Source of the DNA: Seongchinamella sediminis
GTDB lineage: Bacteria > Pseudomonadota > Gammaproteobacteria > Pseudomonadales > Halieaceae
NCBI RefSeq assembly: GCF_003457605.1
Contig: NZ_QRAN01000005.1
Span: 124,001-188,000, forward strand
Direction: 5' to 3'
DNA length: 64,000 bases
Under the pieces are notes generated by a model that was not told the origin of the DNA, ran no database searches, and saw nothing but the letters and a program-made list of their open reading frames with translations. A program made the position numbers and the translations under genes. Shown here piece after piece: positions 45,065-54,225 of this stretch. Every line of letters starts with the position of its first letter. The first letter of the stretch is position 1.

Positions 45065-46609
45065 TCAGGCGAGGGCGCGCAATACCACCTTGCGGGTTTC
45101 CGCCGGATCGATAACGGCATCGATTTCGGTGGCGGCCGCTGACTCGGTGGCCTTGCCGCGCTGGTACATGTCGTCCACCAGCTGGTTGAACAGGGCCTCG
45201 CGCTCAGTTGCATCTGCTACCGCCTCCAGTTCCTTGCGGAAGCCCAGGGTTACGGCGCCCTCCAGGCCCATGGGGCCGGTTTCGCCGGTGGGCCAGGCGG
45301 CGGTAAGCACCGGCACCTTGAGGCTGCCTCCGGCCATCGCCATGGCACCCAGGCCATAGGCTTTGCGCAGGATGACAGTAACGATGGGAATCTGCAGCGC
45401 AGCGCCGGCCCTGAACAGGCTGGCCATGTGCAGGGCGGCGCCCTGGGCCTCGCTGTTCGGGCCGACCATGAATCCCGGGGTATCGCACAGTGACAGCAGC
45501 GGCAGGCCCAGCTTGTCGCAAAGCGCGATAAACCGGCCGGCCTTCTTCGCCGCATCGCAATCGACCGCGCCGCCGAGAACGCGGCAGTCATTTGCCAGCA
45601 GCCCCATGGCCCTGCCCTCGATGCGAATGAAAGCGGTGATCACAGCGCCGCCGTAGGCCCGGGTCAGCTCGATAAAACTGCCCGCGTCGGCGACGGTTGC
45701 GATAATACCGCGCACATCATAGGCATAGCGGCGATCCGCTGGCATGACGGTACGCAGGGCATCCTGGTCGGCGCAGGCCCAGTCGGCGACATCGCCCTGG
45801 GTATAGGCGAGCAGTTGTTTTGCCAGCGCGGTGGCGGCGGCCTCGTCATCGGCGACCAGGTCGACCACGGCGTTCCTGCCCTGCACCTCCATGGGGCCGA
45901 TTTCCTGGGGGGAAAACTGGCCCAGGCCGCCACCCTCGATCATTGCCGGGCCGGCCATGCCGATCCAGGAGTCACGGGTGGCGATGCGGATGTCGGCACA
46001 GCCGAACAGGGCGGCGTTACCCGCGAAGCAATAACCGTTGTTGACCGCGATAGTCGGCAGGCTGTTGCACAGGCGCGCCCATTCCACGAAGGAGCTCACG
46101 TCCAGGGTGCCGCCACCGATCTGGATGTCGGTATCACCGGGACGCCCGCCGCCACCCTCGGTATACATTACCACTGGCAGTTGTCGTTCCAGCGCCACCT
46201 GAACAATGCGGTCCAGCTTGCGATGGTGGAAAAAACCCTGGGTGCCGGCGAGAACGCTGTAGTCATTGACGATAACAGCGGCGGCCGCTTTGTCCTCGCC
46301 AAACTGGGCGGCGTTGATTGTCGCCAGCCCGGTGATGACGCCATCGGCGGGGGTATTGCTGCGCAGGTCCTCGAGGCTGCGCCGGGCGCGCTGGGCGGCC
46401 ACTGCCAGTTGGCCATACTCGATGAACGAGCCCTCATCCACCAGGTCGGCGAGATTTTCGCGCGCGCTGCGGTAGCCCTTGGCGTGGCGTTTGCCGACCG
46501 CCTCCGGTCGTGCGGCGTCCAGGGTCATGTCCAGCTGGGAACGCAGTTCTTCCAGCTTGCTGAGGTCGCCCTGGCCGGGGTTGAATGGTTTGTCGCTAGT
46601 GTTTGTCAT
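45065..46609 (-). CDS. Acyl-CoA carboxylase carboxyltransferase subunit
   Basis: This 514-residue protein has the two carboxyltransferase halves of the propionyl/methylcrotonyl-CoA carboxylase beta type. The N-terminal part has DLVDEGSFIEYGQLA, VMYTEGGGGRPGDTD and NNGYCFAGNAALFGCAD. The C-terminal part has KAGRFIALCDKLGLPLLSLCD, PGFMVGPNSEAQGA, VTVILRKAYGLGAMAMAGG and AAWPTGETGPMGLEGAV. It transfers CO2 from carboxybiotin to an acyl-CoA. No biotin carboxylase gene is nearby, so the partner is elsewhere. The ATG lies eight bases after the stop of the PhyH-type gene, with AGGG overlapping that stop, so the two are coupled. Confidence 0.92.
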   Translation of the reverse strand: MTNTSDKPFNPGQGDLSKLEELRSQLDMTLDAARPEAVGKRHAKGYRSARENLADLVDEGSFIEYGQLAVAAQRARRSLEDLRSNTPADGVITGLATINAAQFGEDKAAAAVIVNDYSVLAGTQGFFHHRKLDRIVQVALERQLPVVMYTEGGGGRPGDTDIQIGGGTLDVSSFVEWARLCNSLPTIAVNNGYCFAGNAALFGCADIRIATRDSWIGMAGPAMIEGGGLGQFSPQEIGPMEVQGRNAVVDLVADDEAAATALAKQLLAYTQGDVADWACADQDALRTVMPADRRYAYDVRGIIATVADAGSFIELTRAYGGAVITAFIRIEGRAMGLLANDCRVLGGAVDCDAAKKAGRFIALCDKLGLPLLSLCDTPGFMVGPNSEAQGAALHMASLFRAGAALQIPIVTVILRKAYGLGAMAMAGGSLKVPVLTAAWPTGETGPMGLEGAVTLGFRKELEAVADATEREALFNQLVDDMYQRGKATESAAATEIDAVIDPAETRKVVLRALA

Positions 46610-46617
46610 CGCTGGCC

Positions 46618-47472
46618 CTAAAAACAGTGAGGATAGTTACGCCAGTAGTACTGGTCTTGGGTGCTTTGCCAGTCCCGGTAGATGGATTCCCAGTTCAGAG
46701 AGGGAATCCGCCAGCCGTGATGGGGCTCGAGGTTGGTGGAAAATACCGGCGCACCGTAGTTGCAGAAACGGGTGTCCACGCTTAGCCGGACCTTGTCCTG
46801 TGCGGTATTGGCTTCGGCCCTGTGCACCGTGGCCGAGTTGAATACGAGCATATCGCCCTGCTCGAAATCCGATACGTGCCAGTGGGTTTCGTGATCATGG
46901 ATGCGGCATTGGACGCCGCCAACTCCCTGGGCCTGGAACACCTCGCGCACGCCGTCCTTGTGGGACCCGGGGAGCACCGTCACCCGGCCCATGCTGGCGT
47001 CCACATCGTGCAGGGCCACCCACACCCCGGCCATGGTGGGGCCGGCGTGGTGTGAGTAGGCATCCTGGTGTGGCGGCGTTTCATAACCCAGCATGCGCGG
47101 GGTGGCGATCCTGGCCATTTTTATCGGGTACACCCAGGGCTCGCAGCCCTGGATGCGGGCCATGATGTCCAGCATCCAGTCCTGGTGGAAGAAGCGGTGA
47201 AAGGATTCCAGCTGCTGGACCCGCGGGTAGACTTCGTCCCATATTGCATCGGTTTCGTAAAACGGCTCGCCATGCAATACCGGTTTGCCCAGGGCGAGAT
47301 CGAATACCACGTGCGGGTCCAGCACCGCCAGCAAGTCGGAGAGCAGTGCCTTGCAGTGTCGCGCAGGGACCGCACGCTTTAGCAGCAGGTAGCCGTCTTC
47401 GGAATAGCGCCTGCGCAGGATGTCATCGCTCTCATTCAGGTGGGAACGGTGGAAATCGGAGTACGTTGTCAA
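46618..47472 (-). CDS. Phytanoyl-CoA dioxygenase family protein
   Basis: This 284-residue protein matches the PhyH family of Fe(II)/2-oxoglutarate oxygenases. The start given is a TTG at 47470-47472; no strong ribosome site is visible and the true start may differ by a few codons. The iron ligands are likely His and Asp in PPHQDAYSHHAG and the distal His in ATVHRAEANT. The 2-oxoglutarate Arg may lie in KVRLSVDTRF. Relatives hydroxylate phytanoyl-CoA, ectoine, small alcohols and secondary metabolites. It is co-transcribed with the carboxyltransferase gene, so an acyl-CoA or branched lipid substrate is a reasonable inference. Confidence 0.87.
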   Translation of the reverse strand: MTTYSDFHRSHLNESDDILRRRYSEDGYLLLKRAVPARHCKALLSDLLAVLDPHVVFDLALGKPVLHGEPFYETDAIWDEVYPRVQQLESFHRFFHQDWMLDIMARIQGCEPWVYPIKMARIATPRMLGYETPPHQDAYSHHAGPTMAGVWVALHDVDASMGRVTVLPGSHKDGVREVFQAQGVGGVQCRIHDHETHWHVSDFEQGDMLVFNSATVHRAEANTAQDKVRLSVDTRFCNYGAPVFSTNLEPHHGWRIPSLNWESIYRDWQSTQDQYYWRNYPHCF

Positions 47473-47700
47473 AAGTCGAGCCTGTGTGGACCTTATAACC
47501 GCAGCGGTTCGGGTGGGGCAGGATTATACCCGCACCGGCAGGTCTCGCGACAAAAAAAGGCAGGCGCTGGATCGGATCCCAGGGCCAGCTCGGCTGGTGT
47601 TAACAGACCCTGGACAAGCAGGCCGCCCGGAGGCGATGCCTCCCGGTTGCTGTTTGCCTGGTCTATAATTTCCTGCGAGGTAACGGAGGTATTGCGCTGT

Positions 47701-48207
47701 ATGAAAAGACTGATTCCCATGCTCTTGTTCGCGGTAGCGACAGCCCAGGCGCAGACGGTATATCGCACGGTAGACGAGTCGGGTGCGGTGAGCTTCTCCG
47801 ACACCCCGCCCGCCGGTGAACAGGAAGTAGAGGAGCTGTCGCTAGAGGTGCCGCCGGCCCAGGATCCGGAGGCCTACACCCAGCGCCTGGAGGACATGCG
47901 GCAAACCACGGATCGCATGGCCGAGGACCGTCGGGCCCGGGAAAAACACCGGGTGGAAATGCGCGAAATAGCCGCCCGGGAGGCGGCCAGCCGGCCGGCG
48001 GCGCAGCCCGACCTGGTCGATCATTACAGTAGCAGCTGGAGCGGCACCGGCGGTTATTACTATCCGCCCGGGCGCCCGCCCTGGCGCCCGGGCTACCGGC
48101 CCAGGCCGGAGCCGCCCATGCACCGTCCCCCGGTGCAGGTGCCGCCAGCGCCAGGTCATCCGCTGGAGGGTAACTCCCAGTTGATGCGGCCCATCCTGCC
48201 CCGTTAG
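47701..48207 (+). CDS. DUF4124 domain-containing exported protein
   Basis: This 168-residue protein is preceded by GGAGG eleven bases before the ATG. Residues 1-18 are a signal peptide (MKRLIPMLLFAVATAQAQ). A DUF4124 motif TVYRTVDESGAVSFSDTPP follows, then an acidic, helical stretch (QRLEDMRQTTDRMAEDRRAR) and a Pro/Arg/Tyr-rich C-terminus (YYYPPGRPPWRPGYRPRPEP). DUF4124 proteins are small periplasmic or envelope proteins of unknown function. A 7-bp GC hairpin follows 25 bases downstream. Confidence 0.88.
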   Translation: MKRLIPMLLFAVATAQAQTVYRTVDESGAVSFSDTPPAGEQEVEELSLEVPPAQDPEAYTQRLEDMRQTTDRMAEDRRAREKHRVEMREIAAREAASRPAAQPDLVDHYSSSWSGTGGYYYPPGRPPWRPGYRPRPEPPMHRPPVQVPPAPGHPLEGNSQLMRPILPR

Positions 48208-48231
48208 CGTCGATACCGAAAGCGCCGGCTT

Positions 48232-48251
48232 GGCTGCGCATTGCCGCAGCC
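48232..48251 (+). terminator. Possible weak terminator hairpin after the DUF4124 gene
   Basis: GGCTGCG at 48232-48238 pairs with CGCAGCC at 48245-48251 across a six-base loop. It separates the DUF4124 gene from the riboswitch. No T run follows, so Rho-independent activity is uncertain. Confidence 0.35.
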
Positions 48252-48274
48252 GGGCAGATGGTCTAGAATCCCAG

Positions 48275-48362
48275 CCTTCCTAAGGGGTGGCCAGCGAGCC
48301 TGAGATGTTGCCTGCAACAGACCCTTTGAACCTGATCCGGATAACACCGGCGTAGGAATAGG
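48275..48362 (+). promoter_or_regulatory. TPP (thi-box) riboswitch
   Basis: The conserved core of the thiamine pyrophosphate riboswitch is visible. CCTTCCTA at 48275-48282 can pair with TAGGAATAGG at 48353-48362 to form P1; GGGGTGGCC is followed by the pyrimidine-sensing CTGAGATG near 48300, and then ACCCTTTGAACCTGATCCGG and ATAACACCGGCGTAGGAA carry the pyrophosphate-sensing arm. The first codon of the TonB receptor gene is about 77 bases downstream. A terminator or ribosome-site-blocking switch is possible; neither is clear by eye. TPP would be expected to lower expression. Confidence 0.93.
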
Positions 48363-48438
48363 TATCTGCCCGGGGCACCGACTCCGGCCGTTAGCTCTCC
48401 ACCGCTATCCGGGTCTCTGATTTTCCATGGAGACCACG

Positions 48439-50577
48439 ATGAACTCATTCAGCCGAACCCCCGTCCTTGCCCTCGTGTTGGCCGCCAGTGGCGTCCAGGC
48501 CGCCGGCGAACTGGAAGAGGTGATTGTCACCGCAGATTTCCGCGCCAGTGAACTGATGAGCAGTGCTGCCAGCGTCAGTGTCCTGGGTGAATTGCAGATC
48601 GAAGAACGCGGTGCGCGGCACCTGGAGGACATTCTCAGTGCCGCCCCCAACGTCAGTTGGTCCACAGGCGCCTCTCGCAGCCGCTTTGTCCAGATCCGCG
48701 GCGTGGGTGACCTGGAGCAGTACGCCGAGCCCAAATACTATCCCTCCGTGGGCGTAATGGTCGATGACCTGGAACTGGGTAGCGCGGCCAACGCCGGCAT
48801 GCTGTTCGATGTCTCCCAGGTGGAAGTGCTGCGCGGTCCCCAGGGTACCCGTTTCGGCGCCAGCGCTCACGCCGGCATGATCAAAATCAACAGCAACGCC
48901 CCAACCGATGAGTTTGAAGCGCTGCTGAGCGGAGGTGTCGGCAACTACGGTGCCTATAACTACGGCGCGGTGATCAGCGGGCCCCTGGGCGATACGCTCA
49001 GCGGCCGCATAGCGCTGCAGCAGAATGAGGGTGACGGCTACACCGAGAACGCGTACCTGGATACGGATGACAGCGCCGGCTTTGACGAGCTTACCGGACG
49101 GGCCCGACTGCGCTGGCAGCCCGGCGCCAACGCCAGCTATGAACTGGCGCTGTTCCGCTTTGACGCGGAAAACGGTTACGACGCCTACTCCCTGGACAAC
49201 GACCGCCGTACCTGGTCGGACCAGCCCGGTGTGGATGAGCAGGACACCCTGGCGCTCAGTGCCCGTGGCGAGTGGCAGCTGGGCGCTGGTACCACCCTGC
49301 AGGCGGTGGTCAGCGACCTGGATGCCGATCTGCTGTACAGCTATGACGGCGACTGGATTTCACCGCCGGTGTGCGAGATCAACACCTGCTCCTTTGGCTT
49401 CGATACCTCCCGCGAAATTTTCGACCGCCAGCGTGACCAGGCCACCCTCGACCTGCGGCTGCTGGGCGGGGCGGAGGCCATGGCCGCAGGTGACTGGCGT
49501 TACGCGCTGGGGATTTACGCCAACCAGAGCGGCGAACAGCTCGACTATGCCTACCCCAGCGCCTGGTACGGGCTCTATGAAAGCGCCAGTGATTACGACA
49601 CCGACCGTTACGCAGTGTACGGTGAGCTGGAGTACGCCTTCAGTGACCGCCTGAACCTGACCGCCGGCGCCAGGCTGGAGCGTTTCGAGGATGATTACCG
49701 TGACAGCAACGGCGTTGCCCACGATAACAGCGAAGAGCTCTACAATGGCGAATTGAGCCTGCAATACCACTTCAGTGACGACAGTTTCGGCTACGCCACC
49801 CTGGCGCTGGCGAGCAAGCCCGGGGGCGTCAATGTAGCTGCCAGCTCCCAGTACGGCTTCATGAGCCCGGCATTCCAGGACTTTATGCAGGGTAAGCTGC
49901 GCTTCCACGATGAGCAGCTGCTCAATCGGGAAATAGGCGTCAAAAGCCGGCAACTGGACGGCCGCCTGCAACTGCGCGCCGCGCTGTTTTATGCCAGCCG
50001 GGACAACGCCCAGCTGGAAAACTGGATGTGGGATGACAGCGCCGGGCTGTGGATAGGCTACCTGGACAGCAGCTCCGATGCCGACAGCTATGGCCTGGAA
50101 CTGGAGTCCAGCTTCGCCGTCAACGACGCCATCGAGCTGTTTGCCAATATCGGCTGGCTGGAGACCGAGGTTGATACCATTACCACCTTCGACCTGGATC
50201 AGTGGGCGTTTGTCAGCAAGAGCGACCGCGAGCAAAGCAAATCTCCCCGCTACCAGTACAACGCCGGCATTCGCGCGGTCCTGCCGGCCGGATTTTCTGC
50301 CATGCTGGAGCTTGAGGGCCGGGACGAGAGTTACTTCGGTTACTACCACGACGGCCAGCTCGAGGCCTATGACCTGGTCAACGCCAACCTGGCCTGGAGC
50401 AACGGCAGCGTGAGCCTGAACCTCTGGGGCCGCAACCTGGGCGACGAGGATTACGCTACCCATGGCCTGTATTTTGGCGCCGACCCGCGGGATGATTTTG
50501 CCGCGTGGAGCAACCAGACCTACTACCAGTTCGGGGCGCCGCGGACTTACGGCCTCGACATCTCCTGGTGGTTGTAG
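48439..50577 (+). CDS. TonB-dependent receptor under a TPP riboswitch (probable thiamine receptor)
   Basis: This 712-residue outer membrane receptor has a signal peptide (NSFSRTPVLALVLAASGVQA), then a TonB box-like EEVIVTADF. A plug domain includes RGVGDLEQYAEPKYYPSVGV, EVLRGPQGTRFGASAHAGMI, and the C-terminal beta barrel ends in aromatic residues (RTYGLDISWWL). ATG 48439 has GGAGA six bases upstream; an in-frame ATG at 48427 is less well placed. The TPP riboswitch in the leader indicates a thiamine-type ligand. With the PnuC/PnuT permease nearby it forms an outer/inner membrane uptake path. Confidence 0.92.
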   Translation: MNSFSRTPVLALVLAASGVQAAGELEEVIVTADFRASELMSSAASVSVLGELQIEERGARHLEDILSAAPNVSWSTGASRSRFVQIRGVGDLEQYAEPKYYPSVGVMVDDLELGSAANAGMLFDVSQVEVLRGPQGTRFGASAHAGMIKINSNAPTDEFEALLSGGVGNYGAYNYGAVISGPLGDTLSGRIALQQNEGDGYTENAYLDTDDSAGFDELTGRARLRWQPGANASYELALFRFDAENGYDAYSLDNDRRTWSDQPGVDEQDTLALSARGEWQLGAGTTLQAVVSDLDADLLYSYDGDWISPPVCEINTCSFGFDTSREIFDRQRDQATLDLRLLGGAEAMAAGDWRYALGIYANQSGEQLDYAYPSAWYGLYESASDYDTDRYAVYGELEYAFSDRLNLTAGARLERFEDDYRDSNGVAHDNSEELYNGELSLQYHFSDDSFGYATLALASKPGGVNVAASSQYGFMSPAFQDFMQGKLRFHDEQLLNREIGVKSRQLDGRLQLRAALFYASRDNAQLENWMWDDSAGLWIGYLDSSSDADSYGLELESSFAVNDAIELFANIGWLETEVDTITTFDLDQWAFVSKSDREQSKSPRYQYNAGIRAVLPAGFSAMLELEGRDESYFGYYHDGQLEAYDLVNANLAWSNGSVSLNLWGRNLGDEDYATHGLYFGADPRDDFAAWSNQTYYQFGAPRTYGLDISWWL

Positions 50578-51368
50578 GCAGCGTCCCACTGATTGAGGTG
50601 GAGGCGGTACCAGTCCTCGGTGGTGATACTGGCGCCCCCGGGGCGGGCTACCACAGCGCCGGGCCGGGGCAGGGAGAACAGGGCAAAGGAAAAGCGTTCA
50701 TCGCCGCCGGCCTGGGCGCGGACGCGGTGCTGCAGCGCCGGAATGGCGCCGTTGGTCAGCCATTCGAGCAGTTCGCCCGCAAACACGGTCACCCGCGGGA
50801 CCAGCGGTGCATCGCGCCAGGCGCCATCGGTATCCCGGTACTGGAAGCCGGGGCCCAGTCCCTGGATGAAGACGGTGAGCAGCGACACGTCGGGATGGGC
50901 TGACAGCCGCAGCCCCGGGGTGCCGGCGCCGGGCTGGTCCGGGGGAGGGTAGTAGTTTGCCGACATCATGTGGCCGAAATGCCGCCGGTGCTGGCGGGCG
51001 ATGGCAGCCAGTCCCAGGTCCTGCAGTATGGCCTGCTCGAGCGCCTGTACCTGGCGGCACAGGACCGCCCAGCGGCAACGGATAAATGCCTGGAGCTCCA
51101 GCGGGTAGTGTTCCCGGGGTGAGAAGTCGGAGAACACGAAAGAGTGCAGCTGGTCTTGCGGGCCCTGGTTGCAGCTGTCTTCCTGGCCGGGGTAGGAGTA
51201 GCCATCGAAAGCCACCCGGTAACGGCTTTGCAGATACTCGCGCCGGTCCGCCAATGGCCGCTGGCAAAACGCACGCAGTGCCTTCGGCAGCTGCGCCAAG
51301 GGGATGGCCGGGATATCGGTAACCAGCGGCCGGTGAAACATAGCGTCTTGTGTTGCAATTGCGCACAT
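50547..51368 (-). CDS. 2-oxoglutarate/Fe(II) oxygenase (isopenicillin N synthase-like)
   Basis: The frame opens at TTG 51410, inside the divergent permease gene. ATG 51368 (273 residues) is used here and ATG 51341 is also possible; none has a clear ribosome site. The double-stranded beta-helix motifs are HPDVSLLTVF (His/Asp), then LQHRVRAQ (distal His) and ERFSFALF with the 2-oxoglutarate Arg. The N-terminus (DIPAIPLAQLPKALRAF) is typical of isopenicillin N synthase-like enzymes. Its 3' end overlaps the receptor gene end by 31 bases, and it is divergent from the PnuC-family permease. A link to thiamine or its precursors is inferred from position only. Confidence 0.85.
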   Translation of the reverse strand: MCAIATQDAMFHRPLVTDIPAIPLAQLPKALRAFCQRPLADRREYLQSRYRVAFDGYSYPGQEDSCNQGPQDQLHSFVFSDFSPREHYPLELQAFIRCRWAVLCRQVQALEQAILQDLGLAAIARQHRRHFGHMMSANYYPPPDQPGAGTPGLRLSAHPDVSLLTVFIQGLGPGFQYRDTDGAWRDAPLVPRVTVFAGELLEWLTNGAIPALQHRVRAQAGGDERFSFALFSLPRPGAVVARPGGASITTEDWYRLHLNQWDAAYNHQEMSRP

Positions 51369-51403
51369 GGCAGCCGCCGCATTGACTGAATTGGGAACAC
51401 TAT

Positions 51404-51982
51404 ATGGCAATCAATACCGGGATAGAAATCTTTGCCACCCTGGCGGGCTTGCTCTATATCGTACTGCTGATCCGGGAGAATATCAGTTGCTGGCCATTTG
51501 GCATCGCCGGCTCGCTGCTATCCATCTACCTGTTCATCGATGGCAAACTCTACTCGGAGGCCTTCCTGTATTCCTACTACGTGATCATGGGGGCCTGGGG
51601 CTGGCTGCGCTGGAGCCAGCGCAATACGGCTGGTGACAATCCCGTGGTGCGCTATCGCCTGTCGGCGCATGTCATCATTGTTCTTCTGTCTTCTGCCGGA
51701 GCCCTGGCGCTGGGCTCTTTTTTCAGCGGCTACACCGATGCCCAGCGGCCCTATATCGATGCCTTTACCACCGCTTTCAGCTTCGCGGCGACCTACATGG
51801 AGGTCAAGAAGGTGCTGGAAACCTGGGTCTACTGGATTGTGCTCAACCTGGCGTCGATCTGGTTATACATGGACCGTTCGCTGGATATTTACGCGGCGCT
51901 TATCTGCGTTTACGCGCTGATGTCAGTCTGGGGCCTGGTGCAGTGGATGCGGGTTTACCGGGGCCAGCAGGCGCTCAGCTGA
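51404..51982 (+). CDS. pnuC: PnuC-family transporter (probably PnuT, thiamine)
   Basis: This 192-residue integral membrane protein has about seven to eight hydrophobic helices. The family motifs are NISCWPFGIAGSLLSIYLF, YYVIMGAWGWLRWSQ and LETWVYWIVLNLASIWLY (W-x-x-W/N-x-x substrate site). PnuC imports nicotinamide riboside by facilitated diffusion with trapping by a kinase; PnuT paralogues carry thiamine. Position beside a TPP riboswitch-controlled receptor favours PnuT. It ends with an eight-base overlap with the convergent MFS gene. No kinase gene (nadR or thiamine pyrophosphokinase) is adjacent. Confidence 0.9.
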   Translation: MAINTGIEIFATLAGLLYIVLLIRENISCWPFGIAGSLLSIYLFIDGKLYSEAFLYSYYVIMGAWGWLRWSQRNTAGDNPVVRYRLSAHVIIVLLSSAGALALGSFFSGYTDAQRPYIDAFTTAFSFAATYMEVKKVLETWVYWIVLNLASIWLYMDRSLDIYAALICVYALMSVWGLVQWMRVYRGQQALS

Positions 51983-53282
51983 CGGCGGCGGCCGCCGCGT
52001 GGCCGCGTTTCTCGTTGACGGTAAACAGCAGGGCCAGGCCACCCACAAAGAATCCCAGGGTGGAGATCAGCGCCAGCTGGTGGTCGCCGCCGCCCAGGCG
52101 GTTGATCAGGCCGTAACTGATGGGGCCGATAATGGCGGCAGAGCGGTTGGCCAAACCCCACAGGCCGAAGATCTCGCCATTGTGGGTGGCGGGCGTTAAC
52201 TGGCCGATCAGGGCGCGGCCACCGGCCTGGGTGGCCCCCATGGCGAGCCCGATCAGGTTGCCGGCCAGCCAGATGTCCATGTCCGAATCCGCCCGCAGCG
52301 CCACGGCGATGGCGACGATCCACACCAGCAGGGCTCCAGCCAGGCTGTTGACCGAGCCAAAACGGTCCTGCATGAACCCGAAAAAGAAGGCGCCCACGGC
52401 GGCGGTCAGGTTGACCACCATAATCAGCACAATCAGCTGCTGGCTGTCGAACTGCATCACTTCCTGGGCATAGATGGCGGCGATGACCACCACCGTCGCC
52501 ACCCCGGCCTGGAACAGGATGATGCACAGCAGGAAACGGAACAGGTCGGGCAGGTTGCGGGCGTGGCCCAGGGTGTATTTGACTCTGGCCAGACCGGCTC
52601 GCAAGCCGCTGTTTCCCATCGCCAGTGGCCGCGGGCGTGCCCGTTCCCTGAGCCAGAGGAAGGTCGGTGCCGCCGTCACCGCAAAAATTGCCGCAGTCAG
52701 CAGCAGGCACACCGGCACATAGTGATCCGCAGCCAGCCCCTGGCCACTGGCGTAATTGATGTAGGCCAGGCAACAGCCCAGGGTGAGCAGGCCGCCGAAG
52801 TAGCCCAGGCTCCAGCCGTAACCGGAGATACGGCCCATGTTGTCGCTGCTGGCGATTTCGGGCAGAAAGGCCGCGATCAGGTTCTCGCCGCTGGCAAAAG
52901 CCACAGCCGACACTGTTACCAGCGCTGCCGCCAGGGCCACCTGACCCGGTGCCGCGCCTGCGAGCAGGGCGGTAGCGCCAATACAGGCCAGCGATGACCA
53001 CAGGAGGAAGCGCTTTTTACTGGCTCGAACGTCGGCGATCGCCCCGAGCACCGGGCCGCTGAACAGGACGATCAGGTTGGCGGCGCCAATGGCCAGCGTC
53101 CACAGCAGGGTGGCCGCGCCCGGCTGCGCCGCTTCCAGCTCTGCTGCCACCACGCCGACAAAGTAGGCGCTGTAAATGGTGGTGAGGACCACGGTAGTGT
53201 AGCCTGAGTTGGCAAAGTCGTAAAATGCCCAGGCGATGATTTCGCGCCGGCTGGCGGGAGGGTTTGCGGGCGGGGAGTTCAT
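51975..53282 (-). CDS. MFS transporter of the UMF1 (Atg22-like) type
   Basis: This 435-residue protein has about twelve hydrophobic helices. It starts at ATG 53280-53282; the long in-frame extension upstream is antisense to the GDPD gene and not coding. The opening REIIAWAFYDFANSGYTTVV is the signature of the UMF1 group (yeast vacuolar amino acid effluxer Atg22 relatives). VLGAIADVRASKKRFLLW is the MFS loop between helices 2 and 3. It is an inner membrane transporter of unknown substrate. It is divergent from the GDPD gene and convergent with the PnuC-family gene. Confidence 0.92.
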   Translation of the reverse strand: MNSPPANPPASRREIIAWAFYDFANSGYTTVVLTTIYSAYFVGVVAAELEAAQPGAATLLWTLAIGAANLIVLFSGPVLGAIADVRASKKRFLLWSSLACIGATALLAGAAPGQVALAAALVTVSAVAFASGENLIAAFLPEIASSDNMGRISGYGWSLGYFGGLLTLGCCLAYINYASGQGLAADHYVPVCLLLTAAIFAVTAAPTFLWLRERARPRPLAMGNSGLRAGLARVKYTLGHARNLPDLFRFLLCIILFQAGVATVVVIAAIYAQEVMQFDSQQLIVLIMVVNLTAAVGAFFFGFMQDRFGSVNSLAGALLVWIVAIAVALRADSDMDIWLAGNLIGLAMGATQAGGRALIGQLTPATHNGEIFGLWGLANRSAAIIGPISYGLINRLGGGDHQLALISTLGFFVGGLALLFTVNEKRGHAAAAAVS

Positions 53283-53348
53283 GGCTGGCGCAATACACCG
53301 GCAACACAGGAGTTGAAGGGTTTGAAAGCATTGCTGCAAGGGCTGGCC

Positions 53349-54128
53349 ATGGACCTGGTAGACGCTGTCATGGCGCTCATTCCTCGAGCTGTACCTCCGG
53401 CGGCGGCGCTGCGCAGTTGCAAAATCGTCTCCCATCGCGGCGAACACGATAACCGCCGTGTGATGGAAAATACCCTGCTTGCCTTTGACAATGCAAGGGC
53501 TGCCGGTGTCTGGGGTATTGAATGTGACGTCCGCTGGACCCGCGACCAGGTGCCGGTCATCTGCCACGACGCCTCGGCGGCGCGGGTATTTGGTCGCCCG
53601 CTGTTGATTGCGTCCCTCAGCTTCCGCGAACTGCGGGAACAACTGCCGGCCATCCCGTCCCTGGAAGAGGTGGTTGCCCGCTACAGCGGCAACACCCACC
53701 TCATGCTGGAACTGAAATGTCTCTCGCCGCAGCACCTGGCACAGCAACGGCAGACGCTGGCGGCTATCCTCGGCAAGGTCTCTGCCGGCGAGGACTACCA
53801 TGTACTGGCGCTTGATCCCGGGCTATTCACCCTGGTTGATTTCCTCGATCCTGGGGTCCTGTTGCCGGTGGCGGAAACCAATGTCCGGACTCTGAGCGAG
53901 CTGAGCCTGCAGCGTGCTTACGGGGGGCTTGCCGGTCATTACCTGCTGCTGGGTGAGGGACTGCGCCGCCGGCACTTGGCTGCGGGGCAGCATATCGGCA
54001 CCGGCTTCCCGCGTTCCCGGAACTGTCTGTGCCGGGAAATAAACCGGGGGGTGGAATGGGTTTTCAGCAACCATGCGGTCTATTTGCAGCAACAGGTGAA
54101 TGCAATGCTGGCCCGTCACGGGGGTTGA
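53349..54128 (+). CDS. Glycerophosphodiester phosphodiesterase family protein
   Basis: This 259-residue protein starts at ATG 53349, six bases after AAGGG; TTG codons upstream (53313, 53322) are possible but less well spaced. The GDPD motifs are [21 protein letters not shown] (metal and catalytic His), [18 protein letters not shown] and MLELK. It hydrolyses glycerophosphodiesters to sn-glycerol 3-phosphate and an alcohol. It has no clear signal peptide, so the protein is probably cytosolic. The N-terminal 20 residues are amphipathic. It is followed 97 bases later by a helicase gene. Confidence 0.9.
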   Translation: MDLVDAVMALIPRAVPPAAALRSCKIVSHRGEHDNRRVMENTLLAFDNARAAGVWGIECDVRWTRDQVPVICHDASAARVFGRPLLIASLSFRELREQLPAIPSLEEVVARYSGNTHLMLELKCLSPQHLAQQRQTLAAILGKVSAGEDYHVLALDPGLFTLVDFLDPGVLLPVAETNVRTLSELSLQRAYGGLAGHYLLLGEGLRRRHLAAGQHIGTGFPRSRNCLCREINRGVEWVFSNHAVYLQQQVNAMLARHGG

Positions 54129-54225
54129 GCGCCGCGGTATCAATTTGCCCCCCGATACAGTAAGATGCGCGCCCTTTGCCGGCTCCGGATCCCCGGGCGG
54201 CAGTTTCCCAGACAAGAGATCACCC

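Noticed and set aside
51983-53801. In-frame extension of the MFS gene to 53801
   Set aside because: The extra residues are antisense to the GDPD gene; the conserved UMF1 start REIIAWAFYDFANSGY lies just after ATG 53282.
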